Assembly (NCBI GenBank): GCA_964609385.1
Contig: CAZSSM010000016.1
Location: forward strand, 1 to 64,000
Length of the DNA: 64,000 bases
From: CAZSSM01 sp964609385
Lineage (GTDB): Bacteria > Planctomycetota > Planctomycetia > Isosphaerales > Isosphaeraceae
Reading direction: 5' to 3'
The notes beneath the pieces were generated by a model. It was not told where the DNA came from, did not search any database, and saw only the letters and a program-made list of their open reading frames with translations. This document shows, in pieces, positions 8,456 through 16,409 of the stretch (positions are counted from its first letter, which is position 1; each line of letters begins with the position of its first letter). Position numbers and translations under genes: made by a program.

Positions 8456-9355
8456 ATGGACGACTCCGATCGCGAGACCAACCATCTCGAAGGTCTTCCC
8501 CGACTCCCTGCACGCCTCAATGGCGGACACAAAGGCGACTATGGCCGGGTTGTCGTGGCCGGCGGGAGTCGAGGGATGTCCGGAGCGCTGGCGTTGACCG
8601 GTCTTGCAGCAATCCGGAGCGGAGCGGGTTTGGTTGCCGCCTGCGTTCCGGCCTCGATCCAACCGACGGTCGCCGCCTTCGCGCCGACAATCATGGTCGA
8701 GCCGCTTCCCGAGGACGCCGACGGGCGAATCAGCCCTGGACCGGCGCGTCGGGCCTTGACCAAGCGACTCGAGTGGGCCGATGTCGTCGCCGTTGGGCCG
8801 GGTTTGGGCCAGTCGGCCAGTCTGACGCGCATGATTGATCGTTGGATCGTCGAGTCGACGGATCGCCCTCTGGTCTTGGACGCCGATGGGCTCAACGCGC
8901 TGGCCCACTCGGAGTTGCTTCCCGAGTCGTTCGGGCCACGCCCTTTGATCATGACGCCGCATCCCGGCGAGTTCGCTCGACTTACGGGAAAGCCCGTCTC
9001 GACCGATCCGTCAACGCGGCTTCGAGATGCCGAGGCCTATGCCAATCGGACTTCGAACCTCGTCGTGGTACTTAAAGGGTCCGGCACAGTGGTGACCGAT
9101 GGACGCCGGAGTTTCGTCAACACCACCGGCAACCCCGGAATGGCCACCGGTGGAACCGGCGATGTATTGACCGGCATCATCGCAGCCCTCTTGGGACAAG
9201 GGCTTGCCCCGTTTGAGGCAGCTCGATTAGCCGTCCACGTCCATGGTTGTGCCGGCGATCGCGTGGCCAAACGAAGCAGTCGCATCGGCTTGATCGCGAC
9301 GGATCTGATCGACGAATTGCCTACGATCTGGCCAGAGTTCAGCGACGGACAGTGA
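8456..9355 (+). CDS. nnrD: ADP/ATP-dependent NAD(P)H-hydrate dehydratase
   Basis: Repairs hydrated NADH/NADPH back to the active cofactor using ADP or ATP. The 299-residue protein is a ribokinase-fold YjeF C-terminal domain: GDYGRVVVAGGSRGMSGA near residue 24, VAVGPGLGQS, then MTPHPGEFARL, and the catalytic GNPGMATGGTGDVLTG near residue 220. The epimerase half (NnrE) found fused in E. coli YjeF is absent. ATG 8456 has a GAGG about 11 nt upstream; the frame is open further to 8408 without similarity. It sits 76 nt after larB on the same strand, which fits a shared interest in nicotinamide nucleotides, though a functional link is inference. Confidence 0.93.
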   Translation: MDDSDRETNHLEGLPRLPARLNGGHKGDYGRVVVAGGSRGMSGALALTGLAAIRSGAGLVAACVPASIQPTVAAFAPTIMVEPLPEDADGRISPGPARRALTKRLEWADVVAVGPGLGQSASLTRMIDRWIVESTDRPLVLDADGLNALAHSELLPESFGPRPLIMTPHPGEFARLTGKPVSTDPSTRLRDAEAYANRTSNLVVVLKGSGTVVTDGRRSFVNTTGNPGMATGGTGDVLTGIIAALLGQGLAPFEAARLAVHVHGCAGDRVAKRSSRIGLIATDLIDELPTIWPEFSDGQ

Positions 9356-9587
9356 TGACAGACCACCACCGGCGAGTCACGATTGGGTCGGCAGCCGGGT
9401 ATCACGGGACGATGACGCGATCCAATCTGAGGTCGGTTTCCAACCGTTCCGTCTGGTCGGGTGGAAATCCTGCCTCAGGTGGACAACTCTTGTATACTGG
9501 GAAGGCTCTGGTCGATCGCATCGTTGCGTTTGCCATCGATTCTAGTCGTCCGAACCACTCGCCTCGCTCTGGCCCAGGAGCTGACTG

Positions 9588-10136
9588 GTGTCCGACAATC
9601 TGCCCTCGACATCATGGACCTACCACATGGAAGTCTCCGCCACCGGCCAGTCCGATGACGCGGCGTCTTCCTCAATCACTGACCCGGTCAAGCTCCTCCA
9701 GATGCTGGTCAATCTCAGCAACCAGAACCTCGAAGTTCAGCGTCAGATTCTCGACCTTCAGCGCCAGCAGTTGGATCTCTCCCGGGAAGCGACCCAGTTC
9801 GCCCGCGATCAGCGGACTCGCCAGCAAGGTGAACTCGAGCGCTGGCAGAACGAACATCAGGATGTCGTCCGCGACTGCCAACGCTCACTTAAAGACCTCG
9901 AGGAAGTCCACGTCAAGTTGATGTTCGAGTTGACCGAGCACGTCAGCGACCATAAAGACAACCTGCTCGACAGCGATTTCGCCCTCAGCGACTTCGTCGA
10001 CAAGTTCGGTCCGCGACTGGCCCACATCAACACGATCCTCTCGGTCCTCCGTCCACTCGCCGCTGCTGCCAGGCGGCGCGAGCAAGCACAACAACAGAAG
10101 CAAGATTCGGAGCAGACCGACGGGACCGAGTCGTGA
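9588..10136 (+). CDS. Coiled-coil protein of unknown function
   Basis: A 182-residue soluble protein rich in Gln, Leu, Asp and Arg. Residues about 30-115 have heptad character (segments such as LEVQRQILDLQRQQLDLSRE and QQGELERWQNEHQD), predicting a long coiled coil, and the C-terminus is Ala/Gln-rich. No TM segment or catalytic motif is visible. The GTG at 9588 is preferred because CAGGAG lies 8 nt upstream; an ATG at 9627 is the alternative. It converges with the PEP-CTERM gene across a strong hairpin terminator. I do not recognise the family. Confidence 0.72.
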   Translation: MSDNLPSTSWTYHMEVSATGQSDDAASSSITDPVKLLQMLVNLSNQNLEVQRQILDLQRQQLDLSREATQFARDQRTRQQGELERWQNEHQDVVRDCQRSLKDLEEVHVKLMFELTEHVSDHKDNLLDSDFALSDFVDKFGPRLAHINTILSVLRPLAAAARRREQAQQQKQDSEQTDGTES

Positions 10137-10212
10137 TCGAATCAAATCCTTCGGGATCCTCATGATCCTAATTTGATCAACCCTCGGGATCCTTCTTTTG
10201 CCTTTCCACAAA

Positions 10213-10253
10213 AAAGGCTCCTCGAACCGCCCTTCGCGGTTCGAGGAGCCTTT
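10213..10253. terminator. Strong bidirectional hairpin terminator
   Basis: A perfect 18-bp inverted repeat (arms 10213-10230 and 10236-10253) with a 5-nt loop. A run of six A on the left becomes a U tract for leftward transcripts, so it is best as the terminator of the PEP-CTERM gene, and it can also stop the convergent coiled-coil gene. Confidence 0.92.
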
Positions 10254-10303
10254 CACTTTCAGGTTATGACAAGATCGATCGGATTTTCCGAGCCGAGTTA
10301 GGT

Positions 10304-11170
10304 TCAGGCTGCTTGGCGATGCATGCGATAACCGACCACGACGGCGACGAGGCCGAAGCTGAGCAGGGCGATGCTGGAGGGCTCGGGGACGGCGACCGGT
10401 TCACCGAAGATGAAGTCGTCCATCACGACCAGGTCGTCGAGGTCCGAGCTGACCAGGCCGTTGCCGAGCAGGACGTTATCGCCGGACTTGATCTCGACTC
10501 GGGCGATGTTGGGCGGTCCGTCGGTGATGAAGCCGAGGAACGAAAAGCCGGCGTTTTCTGCGGTCAGGACGTCGCGGGTGATCAGTTCGTTGCCGTCGAC
10601 GTCGAACAAGGTCATCGTCGTCGAGCCTTCGACCTCGACATCGTTAAAGACGACGCCGATGGCGTGGGTCACGCCGTCCTGGTTGTTGGCCGGCTGGAAG
10701 AAGTCGACGAAAACGTTGGTGCTGCCCACCGCGCTGAAGAGGCGGTTGTCGCTGAACGAGCGGATGCCACGGCTCTCCAGGCCGAAGAACGGGTCGGTGT
10801 CCGTAGGGTTGTCCGGGTTGGCGCTGAGCAGCAGACCGGTACCGTCGGTGGAGAATTCGATGCCGCGGGCTCGCGGAAAGACCGGCGTGTTGAAGAAGTC
10901 GCCGGGGAAGGGGTTCGGGTCGGCGATGAAGTCGGGCGCGGCGTCCCAGTCGATCTGGCGACGACCAGGCAGAGCGGGGCCGGCGACCGGCTCGAAGGGG
11001 TTGAGCGGCCCCACCGCCTCGCGGAACTCGTCGACGGTTCCAGTAATGTCGTCCTTCTCTGCCCCAGAGACCTCAAAGATTTGGAAATCGGCCCGCGCTG
11101 AGGTGGCATACCCTGCGACTGCGGCGAGCGTGGTGAGGATAGCAATACGCGTAAAGAATCGCGAAGTCAT
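10304..11170 (-). CDS. PEP-CTERM sorted secreted protein
   Basis: A 288-residue exported protein. It has a classical signal peptide (FFTRIAILTTLAAVAGYATS, cleavage near ARA-DF), a beta-rich body with VFVDFFQPANN and GVVFNDVEVEG, and a C-terminal sorting signal: VPEPSSIALLSFGLVAVVVG followed by a basic tail YRMHRQAA. PEP-CTERM proteins are cut and anchored by an exosortase and typically end up in the outer envelope or exopolysaccharide. No exosortase gene is in the window. The start ATG at 11170 overlaps, as ATGA, the stop of a short upstream frame. The ligand or role of the body is unknown. Confidence 0.88.
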   Translation of the reverse strand: MTSRFFTRIAILTTLAAVAGYATSARADFQIFEVSGAEKDDITGTVDEFREAVGPLNPFEPVAGPALPGRRQIDWDAAPDFIADPNPFPGDFFNTPVFPRARGIEFSTDGTGLLLSANPDNPTDTDPFFGLESRGIRSFSDNRLFSAVGSTNVFVDFFQPANNQDGVTHAIGVVFNDVEVEGSTTMTLFDVDGNELITRDVLTAENAGFSFLGFITDGPPNIARVEIKSGDNVLLGNGLVSSDLDDLVVMDDFIFGEPVAVPEPSSIALLSFGLVAVVVGYRMHRQAA

Positions 11171-11418
11171 TTCGATCTCTCCAAGGAGTGATTGAGCACT
11201 GCGACGGCCGACCCCATGCGGGCCGACTCGGACTCGGTCCGTTCTTGGCCGGGGTCGTTGAGCGGTGAGATCGTCTTGGACACGCCCTCGACGATCCGTT
11301 GCAACGCCGATCGTTGAGTCATCTCCGATACGGCGTCATCGTCCCCACGAGAGAGACCTGCAAGATCCTCATCCGATGAGACATTGGAGCCATCTTTTTT
11401 TCTGAATCGGCGAATCAA
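11167..11418 (-). CDS. Doubtful small ORF overlapping the PEP-CTERM start
   Basis: An 83-codon frame whose TGA overlaps the ATG of the PEP-CTERM gene by an ATGA, a layout seen in translational coupling. The product is polar, Ser/Asp/Arg-rich, with no TM segment and no family I recognise. Its only early start is a TTG at 11418 without a ribosome site; an internal ATG at 11322 has GGAG immediately before it, too close for good initiation. It may be chance open sequence in the leader of the secreted-protein gene. Confidence 0.25.
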   Translation of the reverse strand: MIRRFRKKDGSNVSSDEDLAGLSRGDDDAVSEMTQRSALQRIVEGVSKTISPLNDPGQERTESESARMGSAVAVLNHSLERSK

Positions 11419-11669
11419 GACCGATTAAACGTGATCGGACCGTGGTCGATGGACCCAACCTTCCGAATCGAATCGGCCTGAGAAATCCGATATCGATCTT
11501 GGATAAAGCAACAAGGAGCCAGATGTTCGAACACAAGTTGAATACTAAATTTTTGAAATAAATTTAGACATCATAGGGACGACGATACATCTTCGTACCG
11601 TCGTCCGATGGCGGTGGACGTGATGACGAGTTGAAGCTCGAGGTCTGGATCGCTGGCCTGGATAAAACC
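11419..11669. other. Intergenic, AT-richer, no gene seen
   Basis: This stretch separates two minus-strand genes. It holds the hairpin at 11577-11606 and an adjacent AT-rich inverted repeat with arms CTAAATTT/AAATTTAG. It may combine a terminator for the gene on its right with the promoter of the PEP-CTERM gene. Confidence 0.4.
11577..11606 (-). terminator. Probable terminator of the small secreted helical protein gene
   Basis: Arms GGACGACG (11577-11584) and CGTCGTCC (11599-11606) close a loop with three more possible pairs. On the minus strand it is followed by an AU-rich, U-containing segment. It lies about 60 nt past the stop of the upstream gene. Confidence 0.5.
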
Positions 11670-12026
11670 TCAGCGGCCCGCCTTGCGCTCACGAATCTCC
11701 TGGAGCAGTTGGAGTTGGGTCTGGGTTAGGACCTTCTCGCAGTCGGCGACGATCCCGTCTTTAATCTCCTGGATCTTTCGCTCGAGCACCTCGATCTCGC
11801 CAAGTCGCTGTTCCCGGACTTGATAGATCTTTTCTTTCTGGGTCTGTGAGAGGCCGATCATGCCGAAATAGTCGGGCAGGCGGCGCGCGGAGACGCGGAC
11901 GGCCGGGGACGGTTCGGGGGTCCCAGTCTCCTCCTGGTTCTCCGGATCCTGCGCCGACAACGATGCGGTCACGAGCATCAAGGATGACGACAGGACGACG
12001 ACGAGGGCACGGTTCCATGCGGACAT
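11670..12026 (-). CDS. Small secreted helical protein (possibly Spy/CpxP-like)
   Basis: A 118-residue exported protein with signal peptide MSAWNRALVVVLSSSLMLVT, cleavage near SLSAQD. The mature part begins with a Pro/Glu-rich stretch, then a helical region including LSQTQKEKIYQVREQRL and ends with LTQTQLQLLQEIRERK. The two LSQTQ/LTQTQ-like segments recall the LTxxQ motif of Spy/CpxP periplasmic chaperones, but this is a weak resemblance. ATG 12026 is fixed by GGGAGA 8 nt upstream; the open frame extends to 12080. It is divergent from the DUF1549/DUF1553 gene. Confidence 0.72.
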   Translation of the reverse strand: MSAWNRALVVVLSSSLMLVTASLSAQDPENQEETGTPEPSPAVRVSARRLPDYFGMIGLSQTQKEKIYQVREQRLGEIEVLERKIQEIKDGIVADCEKVLTQTQLQLLQEIRERKAGR

Positions 12027-12365
12027 CGGATGGTTCTCCCAATCGACGATCAGGTCGAGGTGTAGGTGTGTGAGTCTCAATCCATGCGATCTAACATTCT
12101 CTTCCCGACTCCGTCCTATCCCACACCTTCACCCGTGTCCACGGAATTCCTCCGGGACACGTTGGTTTCATCCGGTCTTCAACGATTCGACCGTCCGATT
12201 GAGCCATCAGTACAACATGACCATGTCGGGGCGACCCCAGACCGCGATCGGCCAGATGATTGAAAAGGCGTTCGACCCTTGTTGAATCTCTTGGGCTGAA
12301 CGGGTAAGACGGGACGATCCTTTTCGCGTCAGCCTCGTCACTCGATCCGAAGGGAGGGCACGGAC
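12027..12365. other. Divergent intergenic region with a hairpin, no gene seen
   Basis: About 340 bases between divergent genes, so it must carry promoters in both directions, but no clear sigma-70 boxes were found. A hairpin with arms 12134-12145 and 12151-12161 (CGTGTCC-a-CGGA / TCCG-GGACACG) lies in the middle and could be an operator or an RNA structure. Confidence 0.4.
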
Positions 12366-14873
12366 GTGCGCGGAATGAGTGGGGTCGGATCATCTTGGCG
12401 CCTTTGGCTGGCACTAACGCTCCTGTCGTCATGGCTCCCGGAAACCTCGAGTCCTGGTTGGGCCGAGTCTCTCGCGACCAAGGCGGATATCGAGTTGGGA
12501 ACGCTGGAAGTCCATCCAGAATCGATTTACCTGTCAGGTCCTGGGGATCGTCAGGGGATCCTGGTGAGCCTCCGACTCGGCGATCGGGTCCTCGATGTGA
12601 CCGACCGAGCCCAATGGAGCGTCGACGATCCCAAGATCGCTCGGATGGATGACGGCCCACTGGTCCGCCCAATCACTGACGGCGCGACCAAACTGACTCT
12701 CAAGGTCGGCGATCAGACGGCCGAGATCGCCGTGAACGTGCGCGGACAAACTACGGAGCGGCCTCGGACCTTCGAGCGCGACATCATGCCGTTGCTCAGC
12801 CGTCTGGGTTGCAACTCCGGGCCGTGTCACGGTAAGCAGCGCGGACAGAATGGGTTCCAGCTCTCACTCTTGGGGTTCGACCCCGAATTCGACTTCCATG
12901 CGCTAACTCGTGAAGCCCGAGGACGCCGAGTCTTTCCCGCCGCACCTGAGCACAGCCTGATCCTTCTGAAGGCGACGGGGGCTGTTCCCCACGGGGGTGG
13001 CTTGCGGGTCGCGCACGAGAGTGAGGCCTACGAACTGATCCGAAGTTGGATCGCTGACGGGATGCCTCGTGATCCTCACGATGCCCCCCAGGTCACGGGG
13101 ATCACGGTTTGGCCGACCGAACGTCGGCTCGAACCGGGTCAGTCGCAGCGACTCAACGTCAAGGCTCACTACTCGGACGGCTCGACGACCGACGTGACCC
13201 ACCTCTCGGCGTTCCAATCCAACGCCAGCGCGGTCGTCGATGTCAACGAGGACGGCCGCCTCATCGCCGGGCCGATCCCCGGCGAGGCCGCCATCAGCGC
13301 GCGGTTCGAAGGCTACTTTGCCACGACCGCCGTCACGATCCCCTTGGATCAGCCACTCGACCCGGCAGAGGCCGACTCGTGGCCGCGGAACAATTTCATC
13401 GACGATCTGGTCTGGAAAAAGCTCGAAACCCTCGAACTCGCGCCGTCGCCCATGACCGACGAAACCACGTTTCTTCGGCGCGCCTTCCTGGACATCATCG
13501 GACGCCTCCCGACGCCCGAGGAGGTCGAAGCCTATCTCGAGGATCCCTCAACGAGCGCTGAGAAACGGAGCCGGCTGATCGACCGGCTCCTGGAACGCCC
13601 AGAATACGTTGACCACTGGGCAACCAAGTGGATGGACCTCCTGCGTCCGAACCCCTACCGGGTCGGGATCAAGGCGGTTTTCAACCTCGATGCCTGGATC
13701 CGAGAGCAGTTCCGCAAGAACACTCCATACGACCAGTTCGTGCGGTCTATCATCACCGCTCAAGGCAGCACGTTCGACGAGAGCCCTGCGACGATCTTCC
13801 GCGATCGACGCACGCCCGACGAGCTGACGACCATGTCCAGTCAGCTCTTCCTGGGGATCAGGCTCGAGTGCGCCAAGTGTCATCATCATCCGTTCGAGGT
13901 CTGGGGGCAGGAGAAGTTTTATCAGTTCGCTGCCTACTTCGCGAAGGTGGGACACAAGGGCAGAGGGCTCTCACCGCCGATCAGCGGGAGCGAGGAGATG
14001 ATCTTCGCTGGAAGTTCGGGGAAAGTGACTCATCCTCGGACCGGCGAGGTGATGGCTCCGACACCCCTCTTCGGCGAGGCAGATGAACCCCAAGTCGATC
14101 CTCGAGAAGCGTTGGCCGACTGGATGACCGGTCCGGACAACCCCTACTTCGCGCGAGTCATCGTCAACCGGGTTTGGGCCGACCTGATGGGCGTTGGCCT
14201 CGTCGAGCCGGTCGACGACCTCCGCGCGACGAATCCGCCAACCAACCCCGCCCTGCTCGGCGCCTTGGCCGCTGATTTCGTCGATCATGGGTACGACCTC
14301 AAGCACTTGATCCGCCAGATCTGTCAATCGGCCGTCTACGGGCTAGCCTCGACCCCGAATGAGCGGAACCTCCGCGACACGCGCAACTACGCGCGGCACT
14401 ACCGGAAACGACTCCGGGCCGAGCCGCTCATCGACGCGATCTGCGACGTCACTGGGATCCCCGAGGCCTACGCCGCCTCCCCGCCCGGCACCCGTGCCTC
14501 GCAGATCTGGACCCATCGGGTCCCAAACCTCTTCCTCGACACGTTTGGCCGGCCCGACCCGAATCAGGATCCCCCTTGCGAACGGACCGCCGACACAGCG
14601 GTCACTCAGGCCCTTCACCTGATGAACGCCCCCGCGCTCCACGACAAGATCACCCACGACAAAGCTCTCCCCGCTCGGCTCGCCGACAGCGATGCCGCGC
14701 CGGACGAGATTGTCCGAACCCTCTACCTCGCCACGTTCTCGCGACCGCCGAAGCCTGACGAGTTGGCCGTCGCATTGTCGCTCTTCGAAGGCGATTCGAC
14801 CGACAAACGACGCGCGACCGAAGACCTGCTCTGGGCCCTGTTCAACTCCGCCGAGTTCCTGTTCATCAACTGA
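12366..14873 (+). CDS. DUF1549/DUF1553 planctomycete cytochrome-like protein with bacterial Ig-like domains
   Basis: An 835-residue exported protein of a family greatly expanded in planctomycetes. After the signal peptide (residues about 10-33) come a bacterial Ig-like domain about 40-126; a cytochrome-like segment with C149-NSGP-C154-H155 (the CX4CH spacing typical of this family); a second Ig-like domain about 243-325; DUF1549 about 345-540 including a second heme-type motif CAKCHHHPFEVWG near 502; and DUF1553 about 570-830. The GTG at 12366 is favoured by GGGAGGG upstream; ATG 12375 is the alternative. The next two genes follow on the same strand in the usual family order. Biochemical function is not established; roles in polysaccharide breakdown are proposed from gene context in the literature. 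Confidence 0.93.
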   Translation: MRGMSGVGSSWRLWLALTLLSSWLPETSSPGWAESLATKADIELGTLEVHPESIYLSGPGDRQGILVSLRLGDRVLDVTDRAQWSVDDPKIARMDDGPLVRPITDGATKLTLKVGDQTAEIAVNVRGQTTERPRTFERDIMPLLSRLGCNSGPCHGKQRGQNGFQLSLLGFDPEFDFHALTREARGRRVFPAAPEHSLILLKATGAVPHGGGLRVAHESEAYELIRSWIADGMPRDPHDAPQVTGITVWPTERRLEPGQSQRLNVKAHYSDGSTTDVTHLSAFQSNASAVVDVNEDGRLIAGPIPGEAAISARFEGYFATTAVTIPLDQPLDPAEADSWPRNNFIDDLVWKKLETLELAPSPMTDETTFLRRAFLDIIGRLPTPEEVEAYLEDPSTSAEKRSRLIDRLLERPEYVDHWATKWMDLLRPNPYRVGIKAVFNLDAWIREQFRKNTPYDQFVRSIITAQGSTFDESPATIFRDRRTPDELTTMSSQLFLGIRLECAKCHHHPFEVWGQEKFYQFAAYFAKVGHKGRGLSPPISGSEEMIFAGSSGKVTHPRTGEVMAPTPLFGEADEPQVDPREALADWMTGPDNPYFARVIVNRVWADLMGVGLVEPVDDLRATNPPTNPALLGALAADFVDHGYDLKHLIRQICQSAVYGLASTPNERNLRDTRNYARHYRKRLRAEPLIDAICDVTGIPEAYAASPPGTRASQIWTHRVPNLFLDTFGRPDPNQDPPCERTADTAVTQALHLMNAPALHDKITHDKALPARLADSDAAPDEIVRTLYLATFSRPPKPDELAVALSLFEGDSTDKRRATEDLLWALFNSAEFLFIN

Positions 14874-14984
14874 TCGGACGAGGATTTCGATCCCGTTCGA
14901 TAGCGACCGTCACCTCTGTTTTTTCCCAAACGGGCTCGTTGACCCGATCCCACTTCAGCTTCTTCTTGTCGAAGGACTTCGCCC

Positions 14985-16343
14985 ATGTCCTCTTGGATCA
15001 ACTGTGACGGTGCGACACGGCGCGACTGCCTACGGCTCGGGTTGACCACGATGATCGGCGGCGGACTGGTTGACATGCTCAGGCTCCGCGGGCAGGCCCG
15101 TGCGGCCTCGGCGATCGCATCCGGGGATGATCGGCGATCCCAGACCCAGAAGGCCATGACGCGCTGCATTCTGGTCTGGATGGACGGCGGGCCGACGCAC
15201 TACGAGACCTTCGACCCCAAGCCCGACGCGCCTTCTGAAATCCGCGGCGAATTCGATCCGATCGCCACAGCCGTTCCGGGAATCCAGTTCTCGAAGCACC
15301 TGACCGAGCTGGCCAAGATCGCCGACAAGCTGGCCATCGTCCGCTCGATCCGCCACAACCAAGGCAATCACGGGGCAGGCAACCATTACATGATGACCGG
15401 TGCCCCGACCCGGATTCCCGTTGGCTGCGGCGCGTTCGTCAGCTTTCATCCCAGCCTCGGCTCGGTCACCGCGCACGAGCGTGGACCGATCGGTGGTCTT
15501 CCACCCTACTTCTCGATCCCGAGGATGTCGCGATCCGGTGGACCCAACTTTCTGGGAGCAAAGTACGCGCCGTTCGTCGTGCCGGATAACCCGAACAGCA
15601 AGTCGTTCCGCGTCCGCGACGTCTCGACACCTCGTGGGCTTAACCTCGGCCGGTTTGAGGATCGTCGACAGCTCCGGGCCCAACTCGACCGCCTCGAACG
15701 GTTCCACGACCGCGCCGCTGGGGATCCGACCGTCGCGCTCGACGAGTATTACGAGCAAGGCTACGAACTCATGAGTTCGCGCGATGCTCAACGCGCCTTC
15801 GATATCCAGAGCGAACCCGACGCAGTCCGCGATGAGTACGGACGGACCTCGTTCGGTCAGCGATGCCTGTTGGCCCGTCGACTTGTCGAGGCCGGCGTTC
15901 CGTTCGTCACGCTGTATGAAGGGGGCTGGGATCACCACAGAAAAGTCTTCGACGCCCTCGATAAAAAACTGCCTCCCTTCGACCGCGCTTTGGCCGCCTT
16001 GATCTGCGACCTCGAACGACGCGGCCTGCTGGACTCGACTTTGGTCGTCGCCCTCGGGGAGTTCGGCCGGACACCCAAGATCAATAAGGACGGCGGACGA
16101 GACCACTGGTCCAACGCGATGTCCGTGATGTTCGCCGGTTGCGGGACGCCCGGGGGACAGGTCGTCGGTGCCACCGATGTCCGTGGCTACACCGCGGTCG
16201 ACCGGATCCTCGCCCCCGAGAACTTCGCCTCAACCGTCTACACCAAGCTCGGGATCGACCCCAACACGATCTACTACACCCCCCAAGGTCGGCCCGTCCA
16301 CCTGGTCAGCGACTCCACCCCGATCGATGAACTCTTCACCTGA
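14985..16343 (+). CDS. DUF1501 domain protein (Tat-exported, sulfatase/phosphatase-fold)
   Basis: A 452-residue protein with a Tat-like start (ATRRDCLRLGLTTMIGGGL) and the DUF1501 core: CILVWMDGGPTHYETFDPK near residue 60, RHNQGNHGAGNHYMMTGA, VTLYEGGWDHH, and LVVALGEFGRTPKINKDGGR followed by DHW. DUF1501 is related to the alkaline phosphatase/sulfatase superfamily, and the His/Asp/Gly-rich motifs are intact. It lies 111 nt downstream of the DUF1549/DUF1553 gene and 66 nt upstream of the PPC-domain gene. These three families are commonly neighbours in planctomycetes and probably act together in the periplasm on an unknown substrate. Confidence 0.95.
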   Translation: MSSWINCDGATRRDCLRLGLTTMIGGGLVDMLRLRGQARAASAIASGDDRRSQTQKAMTRCILVWMDGGPTHYETFDPKPDAPSEIRGEFDPIATAVPGIQFSKHLTELAKIADKLAIVRSIRHNQGNHGAGNHYMMTGAPTRIPVGCGAFVSFHPSLGSVTAHERGPIGGLPPYFSIPRMSRSGGPNFLGAKYAPFVVPDNPNSKSFRVRDVSTPRGLNLGRFEDRRQLRAQLDRLERFHDRAAGDPTVALDEYYEQGYELMSSRDAQRAFDIQSEPDAVRDEYGRTSFGQRCLLARRLVEAGVPFVTLYEGGWDHHRKVFDALDKKLPPFDRALAALICDLERRGLLDSTLVVALGEFGRTPKINKDGGRDHWSNAMSVMFAGCGTPGGQVVGATDVRGYTAVDRILAPENFASTVYTKLGIDPNTIYYTPQGRPVHLVSDSTPIDELFT

Positions 16344-16409
16344 TTCCAAAAAGAGAAATCGTCGAAATCGTTACCCGATGACTTGATTCAACCTTGAGGA
16401 TAGATCATC

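Noticed and set aside
9470..9500. Promoter with TATACT near 9493
   Set aside because: The hexamer is good but no -35 box lies at 16-18 nt, so I do not annotate it as a promoter.
10313..11101. 262-codon plus-strand frame opposite the PEP-CTERM gene
   Set aside because: Complete overlap with a gene that has signal peptide and sorting signal; the frame product is Val/Asp/Gly-biased with no motif, which is typical of antisense frames in GC-rich DNA.
15030..16106. 358-codon minus-strand frame opposite the DUF1501 gene
   Set aside because: Overlaps a gene with a full set of family motifs; the antisense product has no recognised domain and no ribosome site.
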